Assembly: GCF_032854445.1 (NCBI RefSeq)
Contig: NW_027018324.1
Coordinates: 1-41,718 of the forward strand
DNA length: 41,718 nucleotides
Direction of reading: 5' to 3'
Origin: Liolophura sinensis
Taxonomy: Eukaryota > Mollusca > Polyplacophora > Chitonida > Chitonidae
The notes under the pieces are model-generated. The model ran no database searches. It was not told the origin of the DNA and saw nothing but the letters and a program-made list of their open reading frames with translations. Position 1 is the first letter of the stretch. Each line of letters starts with the position of its first letter. Shown one piece after another: positions 1 to 9,355 of the stretch. The position numbers were made by a program, and so were the translations under genes.

Positions 1-59
1 TATTCAACTTTTCATTATAAGTTATGTGCCCTTCGGTAGCCCAGACGACGTCAAATCTT

Positions 60-72
60 TGGGCCAAGCCCA
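60..72 (+). other. Short hairpin TGGGC-CAA-GCCCA (shown in M1)
   Basis: Five paired bases around a 3-base loop. The common C/A variant at p65 lies in the loop and leaves the stem intact. In M54 and M58 the segment reads CTTTGGCCAAAG, itself a perfect palindrome. The element is absent from M62. It is too short to be called a terminator or RNA gene. Confidence 0.45.
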
Positions 73-129
73 TTTAACTCACCCAGCAGTTGTCTTACTT
101 CTAAGTCGAAGACAAACTCAATGTCTTTA

Positions 130-141
130 TCTACATGTAGA
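130..141. other. 12-bp perfect palindrome TCTACATGTAGA (shown in M1; present in every unit)
   Basis: The 12 bases equal their own reverse complement. I saw no unit that breaks the palindrome; even M55, M59 and M66, with TTTGTCTAC just upstream, keep it intact. Dyad symmetry is what a dimeric DNA-binding protein would recognise, but homogenisation alone can also keep a sequence constant. No known factor is assigned. Confidence 0.6.
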
Positions 142-157
142 AAAACCACACCATTTG

Positions 158-170
158 TATATAAAAAAAA
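158..170 (+). other. TATATAAA followed by variable A-run (shown in M1)
   Basis: Matches the TATA-box consensus and runs into an A-tract of 8 in most units, 9 in M2, M19, M24, M26, M28 and M53, 7 in M49, and 6 in M4 and M13. M18 reads GAATATAAA and M24 reads TATAGAAA. No gene lies downstream, so a promoter role is unproven; it may simply be an A-tract. Confidence 0.3.
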
Positions 171-463
171 CACAAGGTACTTGATACAGTCCGCTGTAAA
201 AAGTACAATTGAACACTGACCCACATCAATAAGGTGCCAAAAGATGCGCAATTGGGCCAGGCATCTCCAGCTGTTGAAAAATTGCAAATTTCCTTGGTTT
301 CCATGAAGTAAGAGCCGTTGCTGGGCACGCGGTCTTGAAATCAATGATTATTCATTTGTGGCTACAGCCAAAAGTATTGGTCGGAGAGCAACGCGGTTTG
401 CACCATTCGATTTCTCGTCAAAAAATACGTCGGATTATCCTCTTACCAGCAGCATTGGAACAG

Positions 464-505
464 TTTTTCCACTTTTGGATTTTTGCCTGGTCTTTTTGCT
501 AATTG
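464..505 (+). other. T-tract cluster with second hypervariable spot (shown in M1)
   Basis: Runs of 4-5 T at p464-468, p473-476, p480-484 and p493-497 are spaced about 8-13 bp apart, a layout compatible with intrinsic bending. The stretch between and after the last two tracts is the most variable part of the unit: GCCTGGTC, ACCTGGTC, GTCTGGCC, ATCAGGTC, ATCAGTTC, GCCAGGTC, CCCCTGTC, CCCATGTC or GCCTGGTATTTTTTC, followed by CTAATTG, CTAGTTG, GGTAATTG, GCGAATTG or GCGAATTTAAA. Confidence 0.5.
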
Positions 506-550
506 AAATCGGCTACATTAACTATGTACAATCGCGACTGGTCATTACTA

Positions 551-1101
551 TATTCAACTTTTCATTATAAGTTATGTGCCCTTCGGTAGCCCAGACGACG
601 TCAAATCTTTGGGCAAAGCCCATTTAACTCACCCAGCAGTTGTCTTACTTCTAAGTCGAAGACAAACTCAATGTCTTTATCTACATGTAGAAAAACCACA
701 CCATTTGTATATAAAAAAAAACACAAGGTACTTGATACAGTCCGCTGTAAAAAGTACAATTGAACACTGACCCACATCAATAAGGTGCCAAAAGATGCGC
801 AATTGGGCCAGGCATCTCCAGCTGTTGAAAAATTGCAAATTTCCTTGGTTTCCATGGAGTAAGAGCCGTTGCTGGGCACGTGATCTTGACATCAATGATT
901 ATTCATTTGTGGCTACAGCCAAAAGTATTGGTCGGAGAGCAACGCGGTTTGCACCATTGGATTTCTCGTCAAAAAATACGTCGGATTAGCCTCTTACCAG
1001 CAGCATTGGAACAGTTTTTCCACTTTTGGATTTTTGCCTGGTCTTTTTGCTAATTGAAATCGGCTACATTAACTATGTACAATCGCGACTGGTCATTTCT
1101 A
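551..1101 (+). repeat. Satellite monomer M2
   Basis: A65, GT89, A9 run, G408; ends TCATTTCTAT. Confidence 0.95.
877..882. other. CACGTG E-box in the first hypervariable spot (shown in M2)
   Basis: By hand count about 53 of 76 units have CACGTG here. The rest have CACGCGG, CACGCGA, CACGTAA, CACGAAA, CACGCCA or CATGCGA. The flanks (GCTGGG before, TCTTGA after) are nearly constant. bHLH-type factors bind CACGTG, but binding here is not shown. Confidence 0.4.
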
Positions 1102-1651
1102 TATTCAACTTTTCATTATAAGTTATGTGGCCTTCGGTAGCCCAGACGACGTCAAATCTTTGGGCCAAGCCCATTTAACTCACCCAGCAAATGTCTTACT
1201 TCTAAGTCGAAGACAAACTCAATGTCTTTATCTACATGTAGAAAAACCACACCATTTGTATATAAAAAAAACACAAGGTACTTGATACAGTCCGCTGTAA
1301 AAAGTACAATTGAACACTGACCCACATCAATAAGGTGCCAAAAGATACGCAATTGGGCCAGGCATCTCCAGCTGTTGAAAAATTGCAAATTCCTTGGTTT
1401 CCATGGAGTAAGAGCCGTTGCTGGGCACGCGGTCTTGACATCAATGATTATTCATTTGTGGCTACAGCCAAAAGTATTGGTCGGAGAGCAACGCGGTTTG
1501 CACCATTCGATTTCTCGTCAAAAAAATACGTCGGATTAGCCTCTTACCAGCAGCATTGGAACAGTTTTTCTACTTTTGGATTTTTGCCTGGTCTTTTTGC
1601 GAATTGAAATCGGCTACATTAACTATGTACAATCGCGACTGGTCATTACTA
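1102..1651 (+). repeat. Satellite monomer M3
   Basis: G29, GATACGC, 1-bp loss (GCAAATTCC), CGG, 1-bp gain in the A-run before TACGTCGG, T470, GCGAATTG. Confidence 0.95.
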
Positions 1652-2201
1652 TATTCAACTTTTCATTATAAGTTATGTGCCCTTCGGTAGCCCAGACGAC
1701 GTCAAATCTTTGGGCCAAGCCCATTTAACTCACCCAGCAAATGTCTTACTTCTAAGTCGAAGACAAACTCAATGTCTTTATCTACATGTAGAAAAACCAC
1801 ACCATTTGTATATAAAAAACACAAGGTACTTGATACAGTCCGCTGTAAAAAGTACAATTGAACACTGACCCACATCAATAAGGTGCCAAAAGATGCGCAA
1901 TTGGGCCAGGCATCTCCAGCTGTTGAAAAATTGCAAATTTCCTTGGTTTCCATGGAGTAAGAGCCGTTGCTGTGGGCACGCGGTCTTGAAATCAATGATT
2001 ATTCATTTGTGGCTACAGCCAAAAGTATTGGTCGGAGAGCAACGCGGTTTGCACCATTCGATTTCTCGTCAAAAAATACGTCGGATTAGCCTCTTACCAG
2101 CAGCATTGGAACAGTTTTTCCACTTTTGGATTTTTGCCTGGTCTTTTTGCTAATTGAAATCGGCTACATTAACTATGTACAATCGCGACTGGTCATTACT
2201 A
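1652..2201 (+). repeat. Satellite monomer M4
   Basis: A6 run; 2-bp gain GCTGTGGGC, which restores 550 bp; CGG with TTGAAATC. Confidence 0.95.
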
Positions 2202-2751
2202 TATTCAACTTTTCATTATAAGTTATGTGCCCTTCGGTAGCCCAGACGACGTCAAATCTTTGGGCCAAGCCCATTTAACTCACCCAGCAAATGTCTTACT
2301 TCTAAGTCGAAGACAAACTCAATGTCTTTATCTACATGTAGAAAAACCACACCATTTGTATATAAAAAAAACACAAGGTACTTGATACAGTCCGCTGTAA
2401 AAAGTACAATTGAACACTGACCCACATCAATAAGGTGCCAAAAGATGCGCAATTGGGCCAGGCATCCCCAGCTGTTGAAAAATTGCAAATTTCCTTGGTT
2501 TCCATGGAGTAAGACCCGTTGCTGGGCACGAAATCTTGACATCAATGATTATTCATTTGTGGCTACAGCCAAAAGTATTGGTCGGAGAGCAACGCGGTTT
2601 GCACCATTCGATTTCTCGTCAAAAAATACGTCGGATTAGCCTCTTACCAGCGGCATTGGAACAGTTTTTCTACTTTTGGATTTTTGCCTGGTCTTTTTGC
2701 TAATTGAAATCGGCTACATTAACTATGTACAATCGCGACTGGTCATTACTA
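2202..2751 (+). repeat. Satellite monomer M5
   Basis: C266, AAGACCC, CACGAAATC, CAGCGGCAT, T470. Confidence 0.95.
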
Positions 2752-3301
2752 TATTCAACTTTTCATTATAAGTTATGTGCCCTTCGGTAGCCCAGACGAC
2801 GTCAAATCTTTGGGCCAAGCCCATTTAACTCACCCAGCAGTTGTCTTACTTCTAAGTCGAAGACAAACTCAATGTCTTTATCTACATGTAGAAAAACCAC
2901 ACCATTTGTATATAAAAAAAACACAAGGTACTTGATACAGTCCGCTGTAAAAAGTACAATTGAACACTGACCCACATCAATAAGGTGCCAAAAGATGCGC
3001 AATTGGGCCAGGCATCCCCAGCTGTTGAAAAATTGCAAATTTCCTTGGTTTCCATGGAGTAAGAGCCGTTGCTGGGCACGTGATCTTGACATCAATGATT
3101 ATTCATTTGTGGCTACAGCCAAAAGTATTGGTCGGAGAGCAACGCGGTTTGCACCATTCGATTTCTCGTCAAAAAATACGTCGGATTAGCCTCTTACCAG
3201 CAGCATTGGAACAGTTTTTCTACTTTTGGATTTTTGCCTGGTATTTTTTCTAATTGAAATCGGCTACATTAACTATGTACAATCGCGACTGGTCATTACT
3301 A
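2752..3301 (+). repeat. Satellite monomer M6
   Basis: GT89, C266, T470, GGTATTTTTTCTAA. Confidence 0.95.
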
Positions 3302-3851
3302 TATTCAACTTTTCATTATAAGTTATGTGCCCTTCGGTAGCCCAGACGACGTCAAATCTTTGGGCCAAGCCCATTTAACTCACCCAGCAAATGTCTTACT
3401 TCTAAGTCGAAGACAAACTCAATGTCTTTATCTACATGTAGAAAAACCACACCATTTGTATATAAAAAAAACACAAGGTACTTGATACAGTCCGCTGTAA
3501 AAAGTACAATTGAACACTGACCCACATCAATAAGGTGCCAAAAGATGCGCAATTGGGCCAGGCATCTCCAGCTGTTGAAAAATTGCAAATTTCCTTGGTT
3601 TCCATGGAGTAAGAGCCGTTGCTGGGCACGTAATCTTGACATCAATGATTATTCATTTGTGGCTACAGCCAAAAGTATTGGTCGGAGAGCAACGCGGTTT
3701 GCACCATTGGATTTCTCGTCAAAAAATACGTCGGATTAGCCTCTTACCAGCAGCATTGGAACAGTTTTTCCACTTTTGGATTTTTGCCTGGTATTTTTTC
3801 TAATTGAAATCGGCTACATTAACTATGTACAATCGCGACTGGTCATTACTA
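3302..3851 (+). repeat. Satellite monomer M7
   Basis: CACGTAATC, G408, GGTATTTTTTCTAA. Confidence 0.95.
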
Positions 3852-4401
3852 TATTCAACTTTTCATTATAAGTTATGTGCCCTTCGGTAGCCCAGACGAC
3901 GTCAAATCTTTGGGCCAAGCCCATTTAACTCACCCAGCAAATGTCTTACTTCTAAGTCGAAGACAAACTCAATGTCTTTATCTACATGTAGAAAAACCAC
4001 ACCATTTGTATATAAAAAAAACACAAGGTACTTGATACAGTCCGCTGTAAAAAGTACAATTGAACACTGACCCACATCAATAAGGTGCCAAAAGATGCGC
4101 AATTGGGCCAGGCATCTCCAGCTGTTGAAAAATTGCAAATTTCCTTGGTTTCCATGGAGTAAGAGCCGTTGCTGGGCACGCGGTCTTGACATCAATGATT
4201 ATTCATTTGTGGCTACAGCCAAAAGTATTGGTCGGAGAGCAACAGGGTTTGCACCATTCGATTTCTCGTCAAAAAATACGTCGGATTAGCCTCTTACCAG
4301 CAGCATTGGAACAGTTTTTCCACTTTTGGATTTTTGCCTGGTCTTTTTGCTAATTGAAATCGGCTACATTAACTATGTACAATCGCGACTGGTCATTACT
4401 A
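3852..4401 (+). repeat. Satellite monomer M8
   Basis: CGG; private AACAGGGTTT. Confidence 0.95.
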
Positions 4402-4951
4402 TATTCAACTTTTCATTATAAGTTATGTGCCCTTCGGTAGCCCAGACGACGTCAAATCTTTGGGCAAAGCCCATTTAACTCACCCAGCAGTTGTCTTACT
4501 TCTAAGTCGAAGACAAACTCAATGTCTTTATCTACATGTAGAAAAACCACACCATTTGTATATAAAAAAAACACAAGGTACTTGATACAGTCCGCTGTAA
4601 AAAGTACAATTGAACACTGACCCACATCAATAAGGTGCCAAAAGATGCGCAAATGGGTCAGGTATCTCCAGCTGTTGAAAAATTGCGAATTTCCTTGGTT
4701 TCCATGGAGTAAGAGCCGTTGCTGGGCACGTGATCTTGACATCAATGATTATTCATTTGTGGCTACAGCCAAAAGTATTGGTCGGAGAGCAACGCGGTTT
4801 GCACCATTGGATTTCTCGTCAAAAAATACGTCGGATTAGCCTCTTACCAGCAGCATTGGAACAGTTTTTCCACTTTTGGATTTTTGCCTGGTCTTTTTGC
4901 TAATTGAAATCGGCTACATTAACTATGTACAATCGCGACTGGTCATTACTA
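4402..4951 (+). repeat. Satellite monomer M9
   Basis: A65, GT89, private AAATGGGTCAGGTATC, TTGCGAATT (shared with M30), G408. Confidence 0.95.
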
Positions 4952-5501
4952 TATTCAACTTTTCATTATAAGTTATGTGGCATTCGGTAGCCCAGACGAC
5001 GTCAAATCTTTGGGCCAAGCCCATTTAACTCACCCACCAAATGTCTTACTTCTAAGTCGAAGACAAACTCAATGTCTTTATCTACATGTAGAAAAACCAC
5101 ACCATTTGTATATAAAAAAAACACAAGGTACTTGATACAGTCCGCTGTAAAAAGTACAATTGAACACTGACCCACATCAATAAGGTGCCAAAAGATGCGC
5201 AATTGGGCCAGGCATCTCCAGCTGTTGAAAAATTGCAAATTTCCTTGGTTTCCATGGAGTAAGAGCCGTTGCTGGGCACGCGGTCTTGAAATCAATGATT
5301 ATTCCTTTGTGGCTACAGCCAAAAGTATTGGTCGGAGAGCAACGCGGTTTGCACCATTCGATTTCTCGTCAAAAAATACGTCGGATTAGCCTCTTACCAG
5401 CAGCATTGGAACAGTTTTTCCACTTTTGGATTTTTGCCTGGTCTTTTTGCTAATTGAAATCGGCTACATTAACTATGTACAATCGCGACTGGTCATTACT
5501 A
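4952..5501 (+). repeat. Satellite monomer M10
   Basis: GTGGCATTCGG, CACCCACCAAATG, CGG with TTGAAATC, ATTCCTTTG. Confidence 0.95.
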
Positions 5502-6051
5502 TATTCAACTTTTCATTATAAGTTATGTGCCCTTCGGTAGCCCAGACGACGTCAAATCTTTGGGCAAAGCCCATTTAACTCACCCAGCAGTTGTCTTACT
5601 TCTAAGTCGAAGACAAACTCAATGTCTTTATCTACATGTAGAAAAACCACACCATTTGTATATAAAAAAAACACAAGGTACTTGATACAGTCCGCTGTAA
5701 AAAGTACAATTGAACACTGACCCACATCAATAAGGTGCCAAAAGATGCGCAATTGGGCCAGGCATCTCCAGCTGTTGAAAAATTGCAAATTTCCTTGGTT
5801 TCCATGGAGTAAGAGCCGTTGCTGGGCACGTGATCTTGACATCAATGATTATTCATTTGTGGCTACAGCCAAAAGTATTGGTCGGAGAGCAACGCGGTTT
5901 GCACCATTCGATTTCTCGTCAAAAAATACGTCGGATTAGCCTCTTACCAGCAGCATTGGAACAGTTTTTCCACTTTTGGATTTTTGCCTGGTCTTTTTGC
6001 TAATTGAAATCGGCTACATTAACTATGTACAATCGCGACTGGTCATTACTA
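5502..6051 (+). repeat. Reference monomer (M11) close to the consensus
   Basis: M11 is exactly 550 bp and carries the majority state at most diagnostic sites, except A at p65 and GT at p89-90. Order of elements: GACGTC (p47-52), TGGGC-loop-GCCCA hairpin (p60-72), 12-bp palindrome (p130-141), TATATAAA and A-run (p158-170), CAATTG (p206-211 and p249-254), CAGCTG (p268-273), CCATGG (about p303), hypervariable E-box (p326-332), GCCAAAAG (p236-243 and p367-374), T-tract cluster (p464-497), TCGCGA (p532-537). The unit is rich in 6-bp palindromes but has no long internal repeat, so it does not look like a recent dimer of a shorter unit. Confidence 0.9.
5502..6051 (+). repeat. Satellite monomer M11
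   Basis: A65 and GT89 only. Confidence 0.95.
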
Positions 6052-6605
6052 TATTCAACTTTTCATTATAAGTTATGTGGCCTTCGGTAGCCCAGACGAC
6101 GTCAAATCTTTGGGCCAAGCCCATTTAACTCACCCAGCAAATGTCTTACTTCTAAGTCGAAGACAAACTCAATGTCTTTATCTACATGTAGAAAAACCAC
6201 ACCATTTGTATATAAAAAAAACACAAGGTACTTGATACAGTCCGCTGTAAAAAGTACAATTGAACACTGACCCACATCAATAAGGTGCCAAAAGATGCGC
6301 AATTGGGCCAGGCATCTCCAGCTGTTGAAAAATTGCAAATTTCCTTGGTTTCCATGGAGTAAGAGCCGTTGCTGGGCACGCGGTCTTGACATCAATGATT
6401 ATTCATTTGTGGCTACAGCCCAAAAGTATTGGTCGGAGAGCAACGCGGTTTGCACCATTCGATTTCTCGTCAAAAAATACGTCGGATTAGCCTCTTACCC
6501 AGCAGCATTGGAGACAGTTTTTTCTACTTTTGGATTTTTGCCTGGTCTTTTTGCGAATTGAAATCGGCTACATTAACTATGTACAATCGCGACTGGTCAT
6601 TACTA
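6052..6605 (+). repeat. Satellite monomer M12 (554 bp)
   Basis: G29, CGG, T470, GCGAATTG; four single-base gains (GCCCAAAAG, TTACCCAGC, GGAGACAG, T6 run). Confidence 0.95.
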
Positions 6606-7155
6606 TATTCAACTTTTCATTATAAGTTATGTGCCCTTCGGTAGCCCAGACGACGTCAAATCTTTGGGCCAAGCCCATTTAACTCACCCAGCAAATGTCT
6701 TACTCCTAAGTCGAAGACAAACTCAATGTCTTTATCTACATGTAGAAAAACCACACCATTTGTATATAAAAAACACAAGGTACTTGATACAGTCCGCTGT
6801 AAAAAGTACAATTGAACACTGACCCACATCAATAAGGCGCCAAAAGATGCGCAATTGGGCCAGGCAATCTCCCAGCTGTTGAAAAATTGCAAATTTCCTT
6901 GGTTTCCATGGAGTAAGAGCCGTTGCTGGGCACGCGGTCTTGAAATCAATGATTATTCATTTGTGGCTACAGCCAAAAGTATTGGTCGGAGAGCAACGCG
7001 GTTTGCACCATTCGATTTCTCGTCAAAAAATACGTCGGATTAGCCTCTTACCAGCAGCATTGGAACAGTTTTTCCACTTTTGGATTTTTGCCTGGTCTTT
7101 TTGCTAATTGAAATCGGCTACATTAACTATGTACAATCGCGACTGGTCATTACTA
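6606..7155 (+). repeat. Satellite monomer M13
   Basis: CTCCTAAG, A6 run, AAGGCGCC, 2-bp gain GGCAATCTCCCAGC, CGG with TTGAAATC. Confidence 0.95.
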
Positions 7156-7705
7156 AATTCAACTTTTCATTATAAGTTATGTGCCCTTCGGTAGCCCAGA
7201 CGACGTCAAATCTTTGGGCCAAGCCCATTTAACTCACCCAGCAAATGTCTTACTTCTAAGTCGAAGACAAACTCAATGTCTTTATCTACATGTAGAAAAA
7301 CCACACCATTTGTATATAAAAAAAACACAAGGTACTTGATACAGTCCGCTGTAAAAAGTACAATTAAACACTGACCCACATCAATAAGGTGCCAAAAGAT
7401 GCGCAATTGGGCCAGGCATCTCCAGCTGTTGAAAAATTGCAAATTTCCTTGGTTTCCATGGAGTAAGAGCCGTTGCTGGGCACGTGATCTTGACATCAAT
7501 GATTATTCATTTGTGGCTACAGCCAAAAGTATTGGTCGGAGAGCAACGCGGTTTGCACCATTCGATTTCTCGTCAAAACATACGTCGGATTAGCCTCTTA
7601 CCAGCAGCATTGGAACAGTTTTTCCACTTTTGGATTTTTGCCTGGTATTTTTTCTAGTTGAAATCGGCTACATTAACTATGTACAATCGCGACTGGTCAT
7701 TACTA
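7156..7705 (+). repeat. Satellite monomer M14
   Basis: Starts AATTCAAC; CAATTAAACAC (shared with M50); C424; GGTATTTTTTCTAGTTG. Confidence 0.95.
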
Positions 7706-8255
7706 TATTCAACTTTTCATTATAAGTTATGTGCCCTTCGGTAGCCCAGACGACGTCAAATCTTTGGGCCAAGCCCATTTAACTCACCCAGCAAATGTCT
7801 TACTTCTAAGTCGAAGACAAACTCAATGTCTTTATCTACATGTAGAAAAACCACACCATTTGTATATAAAAAAAACACAAGGTACTTGATACAGTCCGCT
7901 GTAAAAAGTACAATTGAACACTGACCCACATCAATAAGGTGCCAAAAGATGCGCAATTGGGCCAGGCATCCCAAGCTGTTGAAAAATTGCAAATTTCCTT
8001 GGTTTCCATGGAGTAAGAGCCGTTGCTGGGCACGTGATCTTGACATCAATGATTATTCATTTGTGGCTACAGCCAAAAGTATTGGTCGGAGAGCAACGCG
8101 GTTTGCACCATTCGATTTCTCGTCAGAAAATACGTCGGATTAGCCTCTTACCAGCAGCATTGGAACAGTTTTTCTACTTTTGGATTTTTGCCAGGTCTTT
8201 TTGCGAATTTAAATCGGCTACATTAACTATGTACAATCGCGACTGGTCATTACTA
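7706..8255 (+). repeat. Satellite monomer M15
   Basis: CCCAAGC, GTCAGAAAATACG, T470, GCCAGGTC, GCGAATTTAAATC. Confidence 0.95.
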
Positions 8256-8805
8256 TATTCAACTTTTCATTATAAGTTATGTGGCCTTCGGTAGCCCAGA
8301 CGACGTCAAATCTTTGGGCCAAGCCCATTTAACTCATCCAGCAGTTGTCTTACTTCTAAGTCGAAGACAAACTCAATGTCTTTATCTACATGTAGAAAAA
8401 CCACACCATTTGTATATAAAAAAAACACAAGGTACTTGATACAGTCCGCTGTAAAAAGTACAATTGAACACTGACCCACATCAATAAGGTGCCAAAAGAT
8501 GCGTAATTGGGCCAGGCATCTCCAGCTGTTGAAAAATTGCAAATTTCCTTGGTTTCCATGGAGTAAGAGCCGTTGCTGGGCACGTGATCTTGACATCAAT
8601 GATTATTCATTTGTGGCTACAGCCAAAAGTATTGGTCGGAGAGCAACGCGGTTTGCACCATTCGATTTCTCGTCAAAAAATACGTCGGATTAGCCTCTTA
8701 CCAGCAGCATTGGAACAGTTTTTCCACTTTTGGATTTTTACCTGGTCTTTTTGCTAATTGAAATCGGCTACATTAACTATGTACAATCGCGACTGGTCAT
8801 TACTA
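8256..8805 (+). repeat. Satellite monomer M16
   Basis: G29, T82, GT89, GCGTAATT, ACCTGG. Confidence 0.95.
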
Positions 8806-9355
8806 TATTCAACTTTTCATTATAAGTTATGTGCCCTTCGGTAGCCCAGACGACGTCAAATCTTTGGGCCAAGCCCATTTAACTCACCCAGCAAATGTCT
8901 TACTTCTAAGTCGAAGACAAACTCAATGTCTTTATCTACATGTAGAAAAACCACACCATTTGTATATAAAAAAAACACAAGGTACATGATACAGTCTGCT
9001 GTAAAAAGTACAATTGAACACTGACCCACATCAATAAGGTGCCAAAAGATGCGCAATTGGGCCAGGCATCTCTAGCTGTTGAAAAATTGCATATTTTCTT
9101 GGTTTCCATGTAGTAAGAGCCGTTGCTGGGCACGTGATCTTGACATCAATGATTATTCATTTGTGGCTACAGCCAAAAGTATTGGTCGGAGAGCAACGCG
9201 GTTTGCACCATTCGATTTCTCGTCAAAAAATACGTCGGATTAGCCTCTTACCAGCAGCATTGGAACAGTTTTTCCACTTTTGGACTTTTTTCTGGCCTTT
9301 TTGCTAATTGAAATCGGCTACATTAACTATGTACAATCGCGACTGGTCATTACTA
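8806..9355 (+). repeat. Satellite monomer M17
   Basis: CATGATACAGTCT, CTCTAGC, CATATTTTCTT, CCATGTAG, and GGACTTTTTTCTGGCC. Confidence 0.95.

Larger units (their letters stand above)
1..550 (+). repeat. Satellite monomer M1
   Basis: GT89; private CCATGAAG; CGG with TTGAAATC; private GGATTATCC at about p432-440. Confidence 0.95.
1..2201. repeat. Nine-unit-offset tetramer, copy 1 (M1-M4)
   Basis: M1-M4 carry, in order: CGG with TTGAAATC; A65 with GT89 and TGA; G29 with CGG, T470 and GCGAATTG; A6 run with CGG and TTGAAATC. The same order is seen in M10-M13. Confidence 0.75.
1..7155. repeat. Zone A: M1-M13, CACGCGG-type units with 9-unit periodicity
   Basis: Seven of the 13 units carry CGG at p330-332, a state found elsewhere only in M53 and M57. 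M1-M4 correspond one-to-one with M10-M13: unit 1 has CGG followed by TTGAAATC, unit 2 has A65 plus GT89 plus TGA, unit 3 has G29 plus CGG plus T470 plus GCGAATTG, unit 4 has the short A6 run plus CGG and TTGAAATC. The offset is 4951-4954 bp, nine units. Confidence 0.8.
4952..7155. repeat. Nine-unit-offset tetramer, copy 2 (M10-M13)
   Basis: Matches M1-M4 unit by unit but with more private changes, including single-base insertions in M12 and M13. It is older or less accurately sequenced than the tetramer duplication near 31 kb. Confidence 0.75.
7156..8805. repeat. Zone B: M14-M16, island of right-side type units
   Basis: M14 has C424 and GGTATTTTTTCTAGTTG, M15 has CCCAAGC at p265-271 plus GCGAATTTAAATC, and M16 has G29, T82 and GT89. 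This combination and order is typical of zone F (M66-M68, M72-M74) more than 28 kb to the right and is absent from the neighbouring zones A and C. Confidence 0.75.

Noticed and set aside
46-53. CRE-like CGACGTCA site
   Set aside because: One mismatch to the 8-bp consensus and no gene beside it; chance match likely.
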